This document shows, piece by piece, positions 1 through 6,644 of a stretch of DNA of 7,104 nt; the first letter of the stretch is position 1; the number at the start of each line of letters is the position of its first letter. The stretch covers positions 1 through 7,104 of the forward strand of contig JAEZHS010000206.1 in NCBI GenBank assembly GCA_023436825.1, written 5' to 3'. This DNA comes from Pseudomonadota bacterium (GTDB lineage Bacteria; Pseudomonadota; Alphaproteobacteria; Reyranellales; Reyranellaceae). The notes beneath the pieces are model-generated. The model saw only the letters and a list, made by a program, of their open reading frames with translations, searched no databases and had not been told where the DNA came from. A program made the position numbers and the translations under genes.

Positions 1-203
1 TTCACGCGGCCGAGGTCTTCCCACACGATGTTGAAGATGCGGCGCTCCGGATGGAGGCTGTGGATCGTGCCGCGCTTGAAGTTCTGGTAGGTGTTCGGCA
101 CGACAAGATCTTCGCCCTGTGCGGCAAGCGGCAAGGGCAGGGCGGCCGCCAGACCGGCGCCTCCCATCAGTTTGAGCGTGGTGCGACGGCTGGCTCGTGA
201 CAT
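1..203 (-). CDS. Tat-exported protein of unknown function, N-terminal part only
   Basis: This reading frame starts at an ATG (203-201) and stays open to the left edge, so only about 67 residues are visible and the C-terminus is missing. The N-terminus begins MSRASRRTTLKLMGG. The S-R-R-T-T-L-K stretch at residues 5-11 is a good twin-arginine motif, followed by an Ala/Leu/Gly-rich segment and a likely signal peptidase site after ...LPLAAQ (about residues 26-29). The protein is therefore probably exported folded to the periplasm. The mature start includes NTYQNFKRGTIHSLHPERR and then a hydrophobic IFNIVWEDLGRV strand. I do not recognise the family. A G-rich stretch (GGGG) eight bases before the ATG is a modest ribosome binding site. 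The next in-frame ATG (codon 13) would destroy the Tat motif, so the first ATG is preferred. The perfect FNR/FixK box at 278-291 lies upstream on the same strand and may control it. Confidence 0.8.
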   Translation of the reverse strand, partial: MSRASRRTTLKLMGGAGLAAALPLPLAAQGEDLVVPNTYQNFKRGTIHSLHPERRIFNIVWEDLGRV

Positions 204-277
204 GGCTGGTTCCCCGCTTGTCTTTCGCGTCCAGGACGGACGCCGAAACAACCTGAACCGGTCTGCTGATGCCGGCT

Positions 278-291
278 TTGATCAAAATCAA
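278..291 (-). promoter_or_regulatory. FNR/FixK-type operator, perfect TTGAT-N4-ATCAA
   Basis: The plus strand reads TTGATCAAAATCAA, which matches the FNR/FixK/Anr consensus TTGAT-N4-ATCAA at all ten fixed bases. It lies in the 144-base gap between the stop of the 117-residue gene and the start of the Tat protein gene, 74 bases upstream of that ATG (203). If the site works at the usual class II position (centre near -41.5), transcription would begin near position 243 and leave a leader of about 40 bases. I see no strong -10 hexamer at the expected place, which is common for activator-dependent promoters. The match is direct sequence evidence; control by oxygen level is inference. Confidence 0.6.
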
Positions 292-347
292 TGCCAAGCG
301 CCGCCGCCGGCGTGACAGCAAGGTCGTCTGGAACAACCGGGGTGCGC

Positions 348-701
348 TTAGCGACCGACTTCTTCGTAGCTCGTAAAGCGGATCGTGTCGGGATCCTGCA
401 ACAGCAGGGGCGCCAGGATCTCGCTCTCCCAAGCCTGCCACTTCGGTGGATACTGCGACGGCGGAAGTGGCGCATCCGGCGGACCCCACAACCTTTCCCA
501 CGCCTCACGGCTTTCGAAAATCCAGACCGCGGCATAGGCGCCGCGCCGGGTGCCTTTCAGACCGCGCAGGAAATGGTGCGCGTAGAGGCCGGGCAGGTCG
601 AAGAGGCCGCGCCGCTCGGCCTCGCCGAGGGCGCGCTCGAAATCGGCAGGCTCGACGCCCGGCCTCAGGTCGTATTCGTGGACGCTCAGGACCTTGGCCA
701 C
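348..701 (-). CDS. Uncharacterised 117-residue protein coupled to the Bug/TctC gene
   Basis: The start is a GTG (701-699) that shares its first G with the TAG stop of the upstream Bug/TctC gene (TAGTG). A GAGG ribosome binding site lies six bases before it (708-711). This makes translational coupling likely and argues against any longer N-terminus, which would run inside the neighbouring gene. The product begins MAKVLSVHEYDLRPGVEP and has no signal peptide or membrane segment, so it should be cytoplasmic. A beta strand (KVLSVHEYDL), a helix (about residues 18-31), a second strand region (about 37-47), then AYAAVWIFESREAWERLW at 55-72 give an alternation like small dimeric alpha/beta-barrel (ferredoxin-like) proteins. 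That fold is a guess from pattern. The C-terminus has a Trp/Pro-rich stretch (residues 72-91) and ends TIRFTSYEEVGR. I do not recognise the family and assign no function. Confidence 0.8.
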   Translation of the reverse strand: MAKVLSVHEYDLRPGVEPADFERALGEAERRGLFDLPGLYAHHFLRGLKGTRRGAYAAVWIFESREAWERLWGPPDAPLPPSQYPPKWQAWESEILAPLLLQDPDTIRFTSYEEVGR

Positions 702-1687
702 TAGTCGCCTCGGATGTCGTTCTCCTTGATCACCTTGAACCAGCGCTCCTGCTCGCTCTTCTGATAGGCGGCGAAGTCCTCGGGCGAGCTGGTCAGGATC
801 TCCATGTTGAACTGATCGATGAACTTCTGCGTCACGTCGGGCGTGCGCACCGCCTTGGTGATCTCGGCATGCATGCGCTCGACGATCGGACGCGGCACGC
901 CGGCCGGCGCGTAGACACCCCACCACGAATAGGACGGGAAGGCCTTGATGCCCTGCTCGGCGAGCGTCGGCGTGTCGGGCAGCGCAGGCGTGCGCGCCTC
1001 GCCGGTGACGGCGATCGGCCGGATCTTGCTGGTGCGGATGTGCGGGCTGAAGGAGGCGAGGCTCGATATGCCGATGTCGGTGACGCCGCCCAGCAGGTCC
1101 TGCACCAGCGGCCCGCCGCCCTTGTACGGGATCACGTTGATCTTGAGCCCGTTCTCCTTGTTGATCAGCGTCGCCAGCACCAGCGCCTGGCTGCCGCCCA
1201 GCACGCCGAAGCTCACTTTCTCGGGCCGCGCCTTGGCGGCGGCCGCCGCTTCGGCAAAAGTCTTGTAGGGCCGGTCGGGATGGGCCGCGATGGTCTGCGG
1301 CGTGCGGCCGATCAGCATGACGTTCATCAGCTCGGAATCCTTGTAGGGGATCGACGGAGCGAACGCCGGATTGAGGATGTGGCTGTCGAAGGTCACCATC
1401 CAGGTCTGGCCGTCGGGCGGCGACTTGGCGGCGATCGCGGCGCCGACGACGCTGGCGCCGCCCGGCTTGTTGTCGACGATGACCTGCCAGCCGGTCTGGT
1501 CGACCAGCTTGGCCTGGATGATGCGTGCCACCGGATCGGTCGAGCCGCCGGGTGGGAAGGGGACGATGATCTTGATCGGTCCCTTGGGCCAGTCGCCGGC
1601 CTGCGCGAGGCTCTGGGCCTTGACGATCGCTGGTGCGGCGGCGGCAGCACCGCCGATGAGCATTGAGCGACGACGAAGAACGGACAA
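701..1687 (-). CDS. Bug/TctC family tripartite tricarboxylate transporter substrate-binding protein
   Basis: This 328-residue protein has the usual length for the Bug/TctC family of periplasmic solute-binding proteins, which bind small carboxylates and similar metabolites and feed TctA/TctB-type permeases. Family motifs are clear: IIVPFPPGGSTDPVARII at about 40-57, then VIVDNKPGGASVVGA at 69-83, PDGQTW at 91-96, INVIPYKGGGPLVQDLLGG at 183-201 and WWGVYAPAGVPRPIVERM at 255-272. The N-terminus MSVLRRRSMLIGGAAAAAPA followed by IVKAQ is an export signal with an RRRSML core, consistent with Tat. The chosen start is TTG, because GGAGG lies five bases before it and the next ATG (1663, codon 9) would remove the arginines. 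No TctA or TctB gene is present here, as is usual for orphan Bug proteins. The ligand cannot be read from sequence. The gene is followed by the coupled 117-residue gene. Confidence 0.93.
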   Translation of the reverse strand: MSVLRRRSMLIGGAAAAAPAIVKAQSLAQAGDWPKGPIKIIVPFPPGGSTDPVARIIQAKLVDQTGWQVIVDNKPGGASVVGAAIAAKSPPDGQTWMVTFDSHILNPAFAPSIPYKDSELMNVMLIGRTPQTIAAHPDRPYKTFAEAAAAAKARPEKVSFGVLGGSQALVLATLINKENGLKINVIPYKGGGPLVQDLLGGVTDIGISSLASFSPHIRTSKIRPIAVTGEARTPALPDTPTLAEQGIKAFPSYSWWGVYAPAGVPRPIVERMHAEITKAVRTPDVTQKFIDQFNMEILTSSPEDFAAYQKSEQERWFKVIKENDIRGD

Positions 1688-1690
1688 CTG

Positions 1691-1698
1691 CTCCTCCC
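1691..1698 (-). promoter_or_regulatory. Strong ribosome binding site that fixes a TTG start
   Basis: On the minus strand the bases before the Bug/TctC gene read GGGAGGAG, then CAG, then TTG. The GGAGG core (1693-1697) is five bases from TTG, near ideal spacing. No comparable site precedes the downstream ATG at 1663, so this decides the start codon. Confidence 0.75.
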
Positions 1699-1717
1699 TG
1701 CGTTATTTTTCGTATTG

Positions 1718-1747
1718 GCTATCTGACCAATTCCCTCGCGCCGTCAA
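1718..1747 (-). promoter_or_regulatory. Weak candidate sigma70-type promoter for the Bug/TctC gene
   Basis: In the 75-base divergent gap (1688-1762) the minus strand carries TTGACG (1742-1747), five of six bases of the -35 consensus. After an 18-base spacer comes GATAGC (1718-1723), only three of six for the -10. The position, 31 bases before the TTG start, is sensible. A promoter for the plus-strand nucleosidase gene must also lie in or before this gap, but I see no convincing hexamers for it. Confidence 0.25.
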
Positions 1748-1762
1748 GGACGATCCGAAGTC

Positions 1763-2674
1763 ATGCGTTTCATCAGTCCCATCCTATGCCTGCTTTTGAC
1801 GCTCCTGGCCCTTCCGCTGCAGGCCGCTGACCGATTGGACAGCACGCCACGCGTCGCCGTGGTCTCCGCCTTCGAGCCCGAATGGAAGGTTCTGCAGGCC
1901 AGCCTGAGCGACGCCAAGAGCCACTCGGCCAATGGCGTGGAGTTCGTCACCGGGACCCTGTCGGGCCGGCAGGTGGTGCTGTTCCTGAGCGGCATCAGCA
2001 TGGTGAACGCCGCCATGACCATGCAGCTCGCCCTCGATCGCTTCGACATCACCAGCATCGTGGTGACCGGCATCGCAGGTGGCGTCGACCCCAGCCTGCA
2101 TGTCGGCGACGTCACGGTGGCGGAACGATGGGGGCAATATCTCGAGGCCGTGTTCGCGCGCGAAGTCGACGGCAAGTACCAGCCGCCGGCCTGGGCGAAG
2201 ACGCCTTTTCCCAACTACGGCATGATCTTCCCGGCCGAGGTCGGGGTGCGCAGCGCCAAGGGGCCGCTGGAGAAGCGGTTCTGGTTCGAGGTCGATGCCG
2301 GCATGCTGGCTGCCGCCGGCAAGATCGGCGCCATTGGCCTCAAGCGCTGCACCGCCGACCAGGCCTGCCTGTCCGGAACCCCTCGCCTGGTCGTCGGCGG
2401 CAACGGCGTGTCGGGGGCGGCCTTCGTCGACAATGCCGCCTTCCGCCAGTACGTGTTCAAGACCTTCGATGCCCGCGTGCTGGACATGGAGAGCGCGGCG
2501 GTGGCCATGGTCGCCCATGCCAACGGCGTGCCGTTCATCGCCTTCCGCAGCCTCTCGGACCTCGCCGGCGGCGACCAGGGCGCCAACGAGATTCGCACGT
2601 TCTTCCAGCTCGCCTCGGACAATTCTGCCGTCGTCGTGCAGCGCTTCCTGGCGCTCTGGACGCCGCCCCGGTGA
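1763..2674 (+). CDS. Exported MTA/SAH nucleosidase-like protein (PNP_UDP_1 superfamily)
   Basis: The 303-residue product starts with a Sec signal peptide, MRFISPILCLLLTLLALPLQ followed by AAD, with probable cleavage after LQA near residue 21. The rest is a nucleoside phosphorylase superfamily domain. VAVVSAFEPEW (31-41) corresponds to the GAMEEEV start of E. coli MTA/SAH nucleosidase, so Glu40 matches its Glu12. LSGISMVNAAMTMQLALDRF (75-94) and VVTGIAGGVDPSLHVGDVTV (100-119) are the core glycine motifs. LDMESAAVAMVAHANGVPF (240-258) supplies the ribose-binding Glu243 (Glu174 in E. coli), and FRSLSDLAG (261-269) the catalytic Asp266 (Asp197). All key residues are present, so hydrolase activity is plausible. 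The enzyme would act in the periplasm, where the usual role in methylthioadenosine and S-adenosylhomocysteine salvage does not fit. Residues about 136-222 form an extra region with Cys196 and Cys202, the only cysteines of the mature chain. The exact substrate is unknown. The gene lies 21 bases before gatB in the same direction, so they may be co-transcribed. Confidence 0.87.
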   Translation: MRFISPILCLLLTLLALPLQAADRLDSTPRVAVVSAFEPEWKVLQASLSDAKSHSANGVEFVTGTLSGRQVVLFLSGISMVNAAMTMQLALDRFDITSIVVTGIAGGVDPSLHVGDVTVAERWGQYLEAVFAREVDGKYQPPAWAKTPFPNYGMIFPAEVGVRSAKGPLEKRFWFEVDAGMLAAAGKIGAIGLKRCTADQACLSGTPRLVVGGNGVSGAAFVDNAAFRQYVFKTFDARVLDMESAAVAMVAHANGVPFIAFRSLSDLAGGDQGANEIRTFFQLASDNSAVVVQRFLALWTPPR

Positions 2675-2695
2675 TCGCCTAAGTACCCTCGCACC

Positions 2696-4144
2696 ATGTC
2701 CCTGATCAAAGGCGAAACCGGCGATTGGGAGATCGTTTTGGGGCTGGAAGTCCATGCCCAGGTGATCTCCGACGCCAAGCTGTTCTCAGGCGCACCGACG
2801 ACGTTTGGCGCCGATCCCAACACCCAGGTCTCGCTGGTCGACGCCGCCATGCCCGGCATGCTGCCGGTGATCAACAAGCGCTGCGTCGAGCAGGCGGTGC
2901 GGACGGGGCTGGGGCTGAACGCCAAGATCAACCTGCGCTCGGTGTTTGACCGCAAGAACTACTTCTATGCCGACCTGCCGGCGGGCTATCAGATCTCCCA
3001 GTACAAGGACCCGATCGTGGGCGAGGGCGAGGTCGAGATCGACCTGCCCGACGGCAAGACGCGCACGATCGGCATCGAGCGCCTGCATCTCGAGCAGGAC
3101 GCCGCCAAGACCCTGCATGACCAGCATCCGACGCAGAGTTACGTCGACCTGAACCGGTCGGGTGTGGCGCTGATGGAGATCGTGAGCAAGCCCGACATGC
3201 GCACGGCCGACGAGGCAGCGGCCTACCTCGCCAAGCTGCGCTCGATCGTGCGCTATCTCGGCACCTGCGACGGCAACATGGACGAGGGCTCCATGCGCTG
3301 CGACGTCAACGTCTCGGTGCGCAAGCCCAACGGGCCGCTCGGCACGCGCTGCGAGATCAAGAACGTGAACTCGATCCGCTTCGTGAAGCAGGCGATCGAG
3401 TACGAGGCGCGCCGCCAGGTCGAGCTGATCGAGGGCGGCGGCACGGTCGTGCAGGAGACGCGCCTATTCGACTCTGGCCGCGGCGAGACGCGCTCGCTGC
3501 GCACCAAGGAGGACGCGCACGACTATCGCTACTTCCCCGATCCCGATCTGCTGCCGCTGGTCCTGACCAAAGACTACGTCGAGAAGATCAGGGCGAGCCT
3601 GCCCGAGCTGCCCGACGCGCGGAAGAACCGCTACATGAAGGATTACGGCCTGTCGCTCTACGACGCCGGCGTCCTGATCGCCGAGAAGGAGACGGCCGAG
3701 TATTTCGAGACCGTCGCCAAGGGGCGCGATGCCAAGCAGGCGGTGAACTGGGTGACCGGCGATCTGTTCGGCATGCTGAACCGTCGCGGCGTCGCGATCA
3801 CCGAATCGCCGGTGAGCGCGGCCAATCTCGGCAAGCTGCTCGACCTGATCGCCGACGGCACGATCTCGGGCCGCATCGCCAAGGACCTGTTCGTCGCCAT
3901 GGAGGAGACGGGCAAGGATCCGGCCGCCCTGGTCGAGGAGCGCGGGCTGAAGCAGGTGACGGACACCGGCGCCATCGAGGCCGCCATCAAGGCGGTGATC
4001 GACGCCAATCCCGGCCAGGTCGCTGCCTACAAGGCGAAGCCAACACTGTTCGGCTGGTTCGTCGGCCAGGTGATGAAGTCGACCGGCGGCAAGGCCAACC
4101 CCAAGGTCGTCAACGAGCTCCTGAAGAAGGCTCTCGACGCCTGA
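2696..4144 (+). CDS. gatB: Asp-tRNA(Asn)/Glu-tRNA(Gln) amidotransferase subunit B
   Basis: The 482-residue protein matches full-length GatB, the tRNA-binding kinase/transamidase subunit of GatCAB. That complex converts Glu-tRNA(Gln) or Asp-tRNA(Asn) to Gln-tRNA or Asn-tRNA in the cytoplasm. Visible motifs are [12 protein letters not shown] (11-22, with the E-x-H metal-site residues Glu18 and His20), [12 protein letters not shown] (49-60), [20 protein letters not shown] (84-103), [19 protein letters not shown] (149-167), [17 protein letters not shown] (193-209), [15 protein letters not shown] (216-230) and [11 protein letters not shown] (275-285). The C-terminal part, about 335-480, is the helical YqeY-like tRNA-binding domain. 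The signature reads GVALMEIV where many GatB proteins have GVPLLEIV; I believe Ala is common in alphaproteobacteria. The ATG is favoured by family length, but no clear Shine-Dalgarno precedes it. gatC and gatA are not adjacent; the upstream neighbour is the exported nucleosidase. Confidence 0.97.
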   Translation: MSLIKGETGDWEIVLGLEVHAQVISDAKLFSGAPTTFGADPNTQVSLVDAAMPGMLPVINKRCVEQAVRTGLGLNAKINLRSVFDRKNYFYADLPAGYQISQYKDPIVGEGEVEIDLPDGKTRTIGIERLHLEQDAAKTLHDQHPTQSYVDLNRSGVALMEIVSKPDMRTADEAAAYLAKLRSIVRYLGTCDGNMDEGSMRCDVNVSVRKPNGPLGTRCEIKNVNSIRFVKQAIEYEARRQVELIEGGGTVVQETRLFDSGRGETRSLRTKEDAHDYRYFPDPDLLPLVLTKDYVEKIRASLPELPDARKNRYMKDYGLSLYDAGVLIAEKETAEYFETVAKGRDAKQAVNWVTGDLFGMLNRRGVAITESPVSAANLGKLLDLIADGTISGRIAKDLFVAMEETGKDPAALVEERGLKQVTDTGAIEAAIKAVIDANPGQVAAYKAKPTLFGWFVGQVMKSTGGKANPKVVNELLKKALDA

Positions 4145-5999
4145 CGCCGGGCCCGCCGGGCTGCCTGGGCGGTGCCGGCGGCTTCGACGGGCGGGTGTCC
4201 GACCCATTGACCTTGGCGCGCTGTTCGGTGGGCCGCGCGGCGCGCGTCAGGTTAAAGGCGGTGTTGATCAACCCGACGTGGGAGAAGGCCTGCGGGAAGT
4301 TGCCGATCTGGCGGCCGGCCTCCGTGTCGTATTCCTCGGCCAGCAGGCCGAGGTCGTTGCGGATCGACAGCAACCGCTGGAACAGCTTTTCCGCATCGGC
4401 GCGTCGGCCGACGGAAACGTAGGCATCGGCCAACCAGAAGCTGCAGGCGAAGAAGGCGCCTTCGCCCGGTTTCAGGCCGTCGTCGGATCGCGCGGTGTTG
4501 TAGCGTTGAACGAAGCCGTCGATCACCAGCTCCCGTTCGACAGCCGCGAGCGTGCCGAGATAGCGTGGGTCGCGACAATCGATGAAGCCGACCTGCGCCA
4601 GCAGCAGCAGGCTGGCGTCGAGCAGCGTGTCACCGTAGGCCGCCCTGAACGTGTTGCGCGCCGCGTCGAAGCCCAGAGTGCAGACGTCGCGATGGATCTC
4701 TTCGCGGGTGGCGCGCCATTGCTCGACCGGGCCGGCCAGGCCGTGACGCTCGACCGCCTTGATGGCGCGGTCGAAAGCGACCCATGCCATCACCTTGGAA
4801 TAGGTGAAATGGCGGGGCGGGCCCCGGGTTTCCCAGATTCCGAAATCGGGCTCCCGCCAGGTTTGCCCGACATGGGCGACCAGTTCGAGCTGCAGCGCCC
4901 AACCGCTCTCGTTGGCTGCAAGCCCGCCTTTGCGCGCCTGTTCGAACGTGTCCATCAGCTCGCCGTAGACGTCGAGCTGGAACTGGCGGTGCGCGGCATT
5001 GCCGATGCGCACCGGCCGCGAATCGAGGTAGCCGGTGAGCCAGTCCGCATGCCATTCGGTCAGCCGCCGTTCGCCCATCAGGCCGTACATGATCTGCATG
5101 TCGGGGGGATAGCCGGCAACGGCGCGCTGCAGCCAGTCGCGCCATGCCGTCGCCTCGTCGTGGACCCCGGCGTTCATCAATGCGAGTAGCGTCAACGTCG
5201 AATCGCGGATCCAGCAATAGCGATAGTCCCAATTGCGCTCGCCGCCCGCCTTCTCGGGCAACGATGCGGTGGGCGCGGCGATGATGCCGCCGCTCGGTGC
5301 ATAGGTCAGGGCCTTGAGCGTGATCAGCGACCGTTCGATCGCCTCGGAGTAGGGGCCGCCCGCGCTGATATCGGCCGTCCAGTCGCGCCAGAACGCGATG
5401 CACTCGTCGAGCGCCGTATGGGGATCGACCGGCTTGGGCGTCGGCAGATGGGACGGCCCGTAGCTCAGCACGAACGGAACGGTCTTGCCCTCGCTCGCCG
5501 TGAACATGGCGGCGGTCTTGAAGTTCTCGCCCCACAACGTCGCCGGCGTGCGCAGGACGACCATGTCGGGGCCAGCCACGGCCCGCAGCGTGCCGTCTTC
5601 CAGCCGGCTCACCCAGGGAATGGTGGCGCCGTAGCCGAAGCGCAGCACGAGTTCCATGCACATCCGCACTTCACCTTCGTCGCCGCGCACGAGGCGGATC
5701 AGGTCGGATGTCCGGCCGCGCGGCTGCATGAAGTCGATCAGGGTGACCTTTCCGTCGACGGTGCGGAAGCTGGTCTCGAGGACCAGCGTGCCACGCCGAT
5801 AGCAACGCGATGTCTCGGTCACGTCGTCCAGCGGCGTAATCAGCCAGCGTCCGTTGGAGGGCCTGCCGAGGATGGCCGCGAAACACGCGTCCGAGTCGAA
5901 ACGGGGCCAGCACAGCCAATCGATCGATCCGTTGCGCCCGACAAGGGCGGCCGTCTGGCAGTCGCCGATCAGGCCATAGTCCTCGATGGCGGCATTCAT
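4110..5999 (-). CDS. Glycoside hydrolase family 15 protein (glucoamylase/trehalase-like)
   Basis: The 629-residue protein has the bacterial GH15 layout: an N-terminal beta-sandwich domain starting [20 protein letters not shown] (5-24) and [12 protein letters not shown] (25-36), then an alpha/alpha-barrel. The barrel shows [17 protein letters not shown] (252-268), the catalytic acid region [20 protein letters not shown] (383-402, Glu390), [16 protein letters not shown] (512-527) and GLLAEEYD (551-558), where Glu555 aligns with the catalytic base of fungal glucoamylases. Both catalytic glutamates are present. No signal peptide is seen, so it should act in the cytoplasm on trehalose, maltooligosaccharides or glycogen-derived glucans; the substrate cannot be told from sequence. 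I chose the ATG at 5999 because family members begin only a few residues before IEDY. ATGs at 6017 and 6032 are also in frame, and none has a good ribosome binding site. The last 40 or so residues, from about 589, are a Pro/Arg-rich tail outside the catalytic fold, and the gene overlaps the 3' end of gatB by 35 bases. Confidence 0.93.
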   Translation of the reverse strand: MNAAIEDYGLIGDCQTAALVGRNGSIDWLCWPRFDSDACFAAILGRPSNGRWLITPLDDVTETSRCYRRGTLVLETSFRTVDGKVTLIDFMQPRGRTSDLIRLVRGDEGEVRMCMELVLRFGYGATIPWVSRLEDGTLRAVAGPDMVVLRTPATLWGENFKTAAMFTASEGKTVPFVLSYGPSHLPTPKPVDPHTALDECIAFWRDWTADISAGGPYSEAIERSLITLKALTYAPSGGIIAAPTASLPEKAGGERNWDYRYCWIRDSTLTLLALMNAGVHDEATAWRDWLQRAVAGYPPDMQIMYGLMGERRLTEWHADWLTGYLDSRPVRIGNAAHRQFQLDVYGELMDTFEQARKGGLAANESGWALQLELVAHVGQTWREPDFGIWETRGPPRHFTYSKVMAWVAFDRAIKAVERHGLAGPVEQWRATREEIHRDVCTLGFDAARNTFRAAYGDTLLDASLLLLAQVGFIDCRDPRYLGTLAAVERELVIDGFVQRYNTARSDDGLKPGEGAFFACSFWLADAYVSVGRRADAEKLFQRLLSIRNDLGLLAEEYDTEAGRQIGNFPQAFSHVGLINTAFNLTRAARPTEQRAKVNGSDTRPSKPPAPPRQPGGPGVRRREPSSGAR

Positions 6000-6066
6000 G
6001 GCGGATGGCGCTGCCATTCGAGCCAAACGCATCGGGCCCGGCCCGGTTGCCGCATCGCGGGGCAGG

Positions 6067-6642
6067 CTACCGATCGGCGTAGCGTACCAGACTGGCCGAC
6101 AGCATGTCGGCCGACCACGAGACAGCGACGATCTGGCCGTCCGGTGTGCGGGCGATGTCGGTGAAGCTGCCGGGCGGGCTTTGCCAGCCGATCTTGCCGT
6201 CGACGCGGGCGCGCACGACGAAGCAAAGCGGGCCGGCCGCGGCACAGACGACGGCGGCAACGCCATCGCCGTCGGCGATCAGCCGGCGCGTCTCGTCGAA
6301 GGGCCACGGCGCGCTGGCCAGGACCTTGCTCTGCTCGTCGAGTCGCACCAGGGCCGGCGCGTTCGGCGCCTGGAGAGCGTCCACCGCCGAGACCCAGAAG
6401 CCGGGAAGCAGGGCGAACGACGTGCCGAGAGCATCGAAGGGAGCGCGGCCCTGCGGCGTGCCGTCGGCGCCAAAGCGCGCGACGATCCATCGGCTCAAGC
6501 CCGACATCTGGCCGACTTCCTGGATGATCGCCGATACGCTGCCGTCGGGCTTGAGGGCGAGGCCATAGCGTCTTCCGGATAGGCCGATCCCCGGCCGGCC
6601 TGCCAAGTGCGTTGTCCCACCGCGTCGAACTTGCCGATCCAT
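6067..6642 (-). CDS. C-terminal part of a disrupted beta-propeller-like protein
   Basis: This frame can start at an ATG (6642-6640) that overlaps the TGA of the upstream fragment (TGATG) and would encode 191 residues. However, its first 25 or so residues are Arg/Gly-rich and look like out-of-frame translation. Convincing protein begins at YGLALKPDGSVSAIIQE (from about 6567). It then shows repeated strand-like units: WIVARFGADG, LVRLDEQSKVLASAPW, VVRARVDGKIGWQ and DIARTPDGQIVAVSW, ending LVRYADR. These short repeats with D/G turns and Trp resemble blades of a beta-propeller, matching those in the upstream fragment. It is best read as the C-terminal part of the gene entering from the right edge, separated from it by a stop and a frameshift. 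The GH15 gene starts 67 bases downstream on the same strand. The function is unknown. Confidence 0.6.
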   Translation of the reverse strand: MDRQVRRGGTTHLAGRPGIGLSGRRYGLALKPDGSVSAIIQEVGQMSGLSRWIVARFGADGTPQGRAPFDALGTSFALLPGFWVSAVDALQAPNAPALVRLDEQSKVLASAPWPFDETRRLIADGDGVAAVVCAAAGPLCFVVRARVDGKIGWQSPPGSFTDIARTPDGQIVAVSWSADMLSASLVRYADR

Positions 6643-6644
6643 CA
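6565..6644 (-). other. Disruption site: in-frame TGA plus apparent one-base deletion
   Basis: Reading the upstream fragment past its TGA (6644-6642) in the same frame gives WIGKFDAVGQRTWQAGRG followed by SAYPEDA. That is a propeller-like unit with G/C-rich third positions. This frame then loses sense near 6568, while the frame beginning YGLALKPDGS at 6567 continues. Adding one base after GC at 6568-6569 joins them as ...YPEDAYGLALKPDG. Two lesions, one nonsense and one frameshift, are therefore needed to explain the region as one gene. Confidence 0.6.

Noticed and set aside
277..286. Ten-base palindrome TTTGATCAAA as a separate operator
   Set aside because: It overlaps the perfect TTGAT-N4-ATCAA box and is explained by that match.
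702..926. N-terminal extension of the 117-residue protein up to position 926
   Set aside because: The extra sequence lies inside the Bug/TctC coding region in another frame and is Arg-rich. The GTG at 701 has a ribosome binding site and a stop/start overlap.
446..1666. Long plus-strand open frame (406 codons) opposite the Bug/TctC gene
   Set aside because: It is Arg/Gly/Asp-rich without recognisable motifs and lies antisense to a gene with clear family motifs and a ribosome binding site. It is a typical GC-rich shadow frame.
1784..2955. Long minus-strand open frames opposite the nucleosidase and the start of gatB
   Set aside because: No family motifs are seen, while the plus strand carries the full nucleosidase and GatB motif sets.
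4140..4200. GC-rich inverted repeats between gatB and the GH15 core as a bidirectional terminator
   Set aside because: Only short GC pairings with long or irregular loops are found, with no T run on either strand. The high GC content alone can produce them.
4264..4271. TTGATCAA resembling a second FNR-type site
   Set aside because: The two half-sites have no four-base spacer, and it lies inside the GH15 coding region near its 3' end.
6000..6266. Extension of the GH15 protein upstream to 6266
   Set aside because: The added residues are Pro/Arg/Ser/Ala-rich and overlap the end of the propeller gene in another frame. GH15 homology starts at about IEDYGLIGD.
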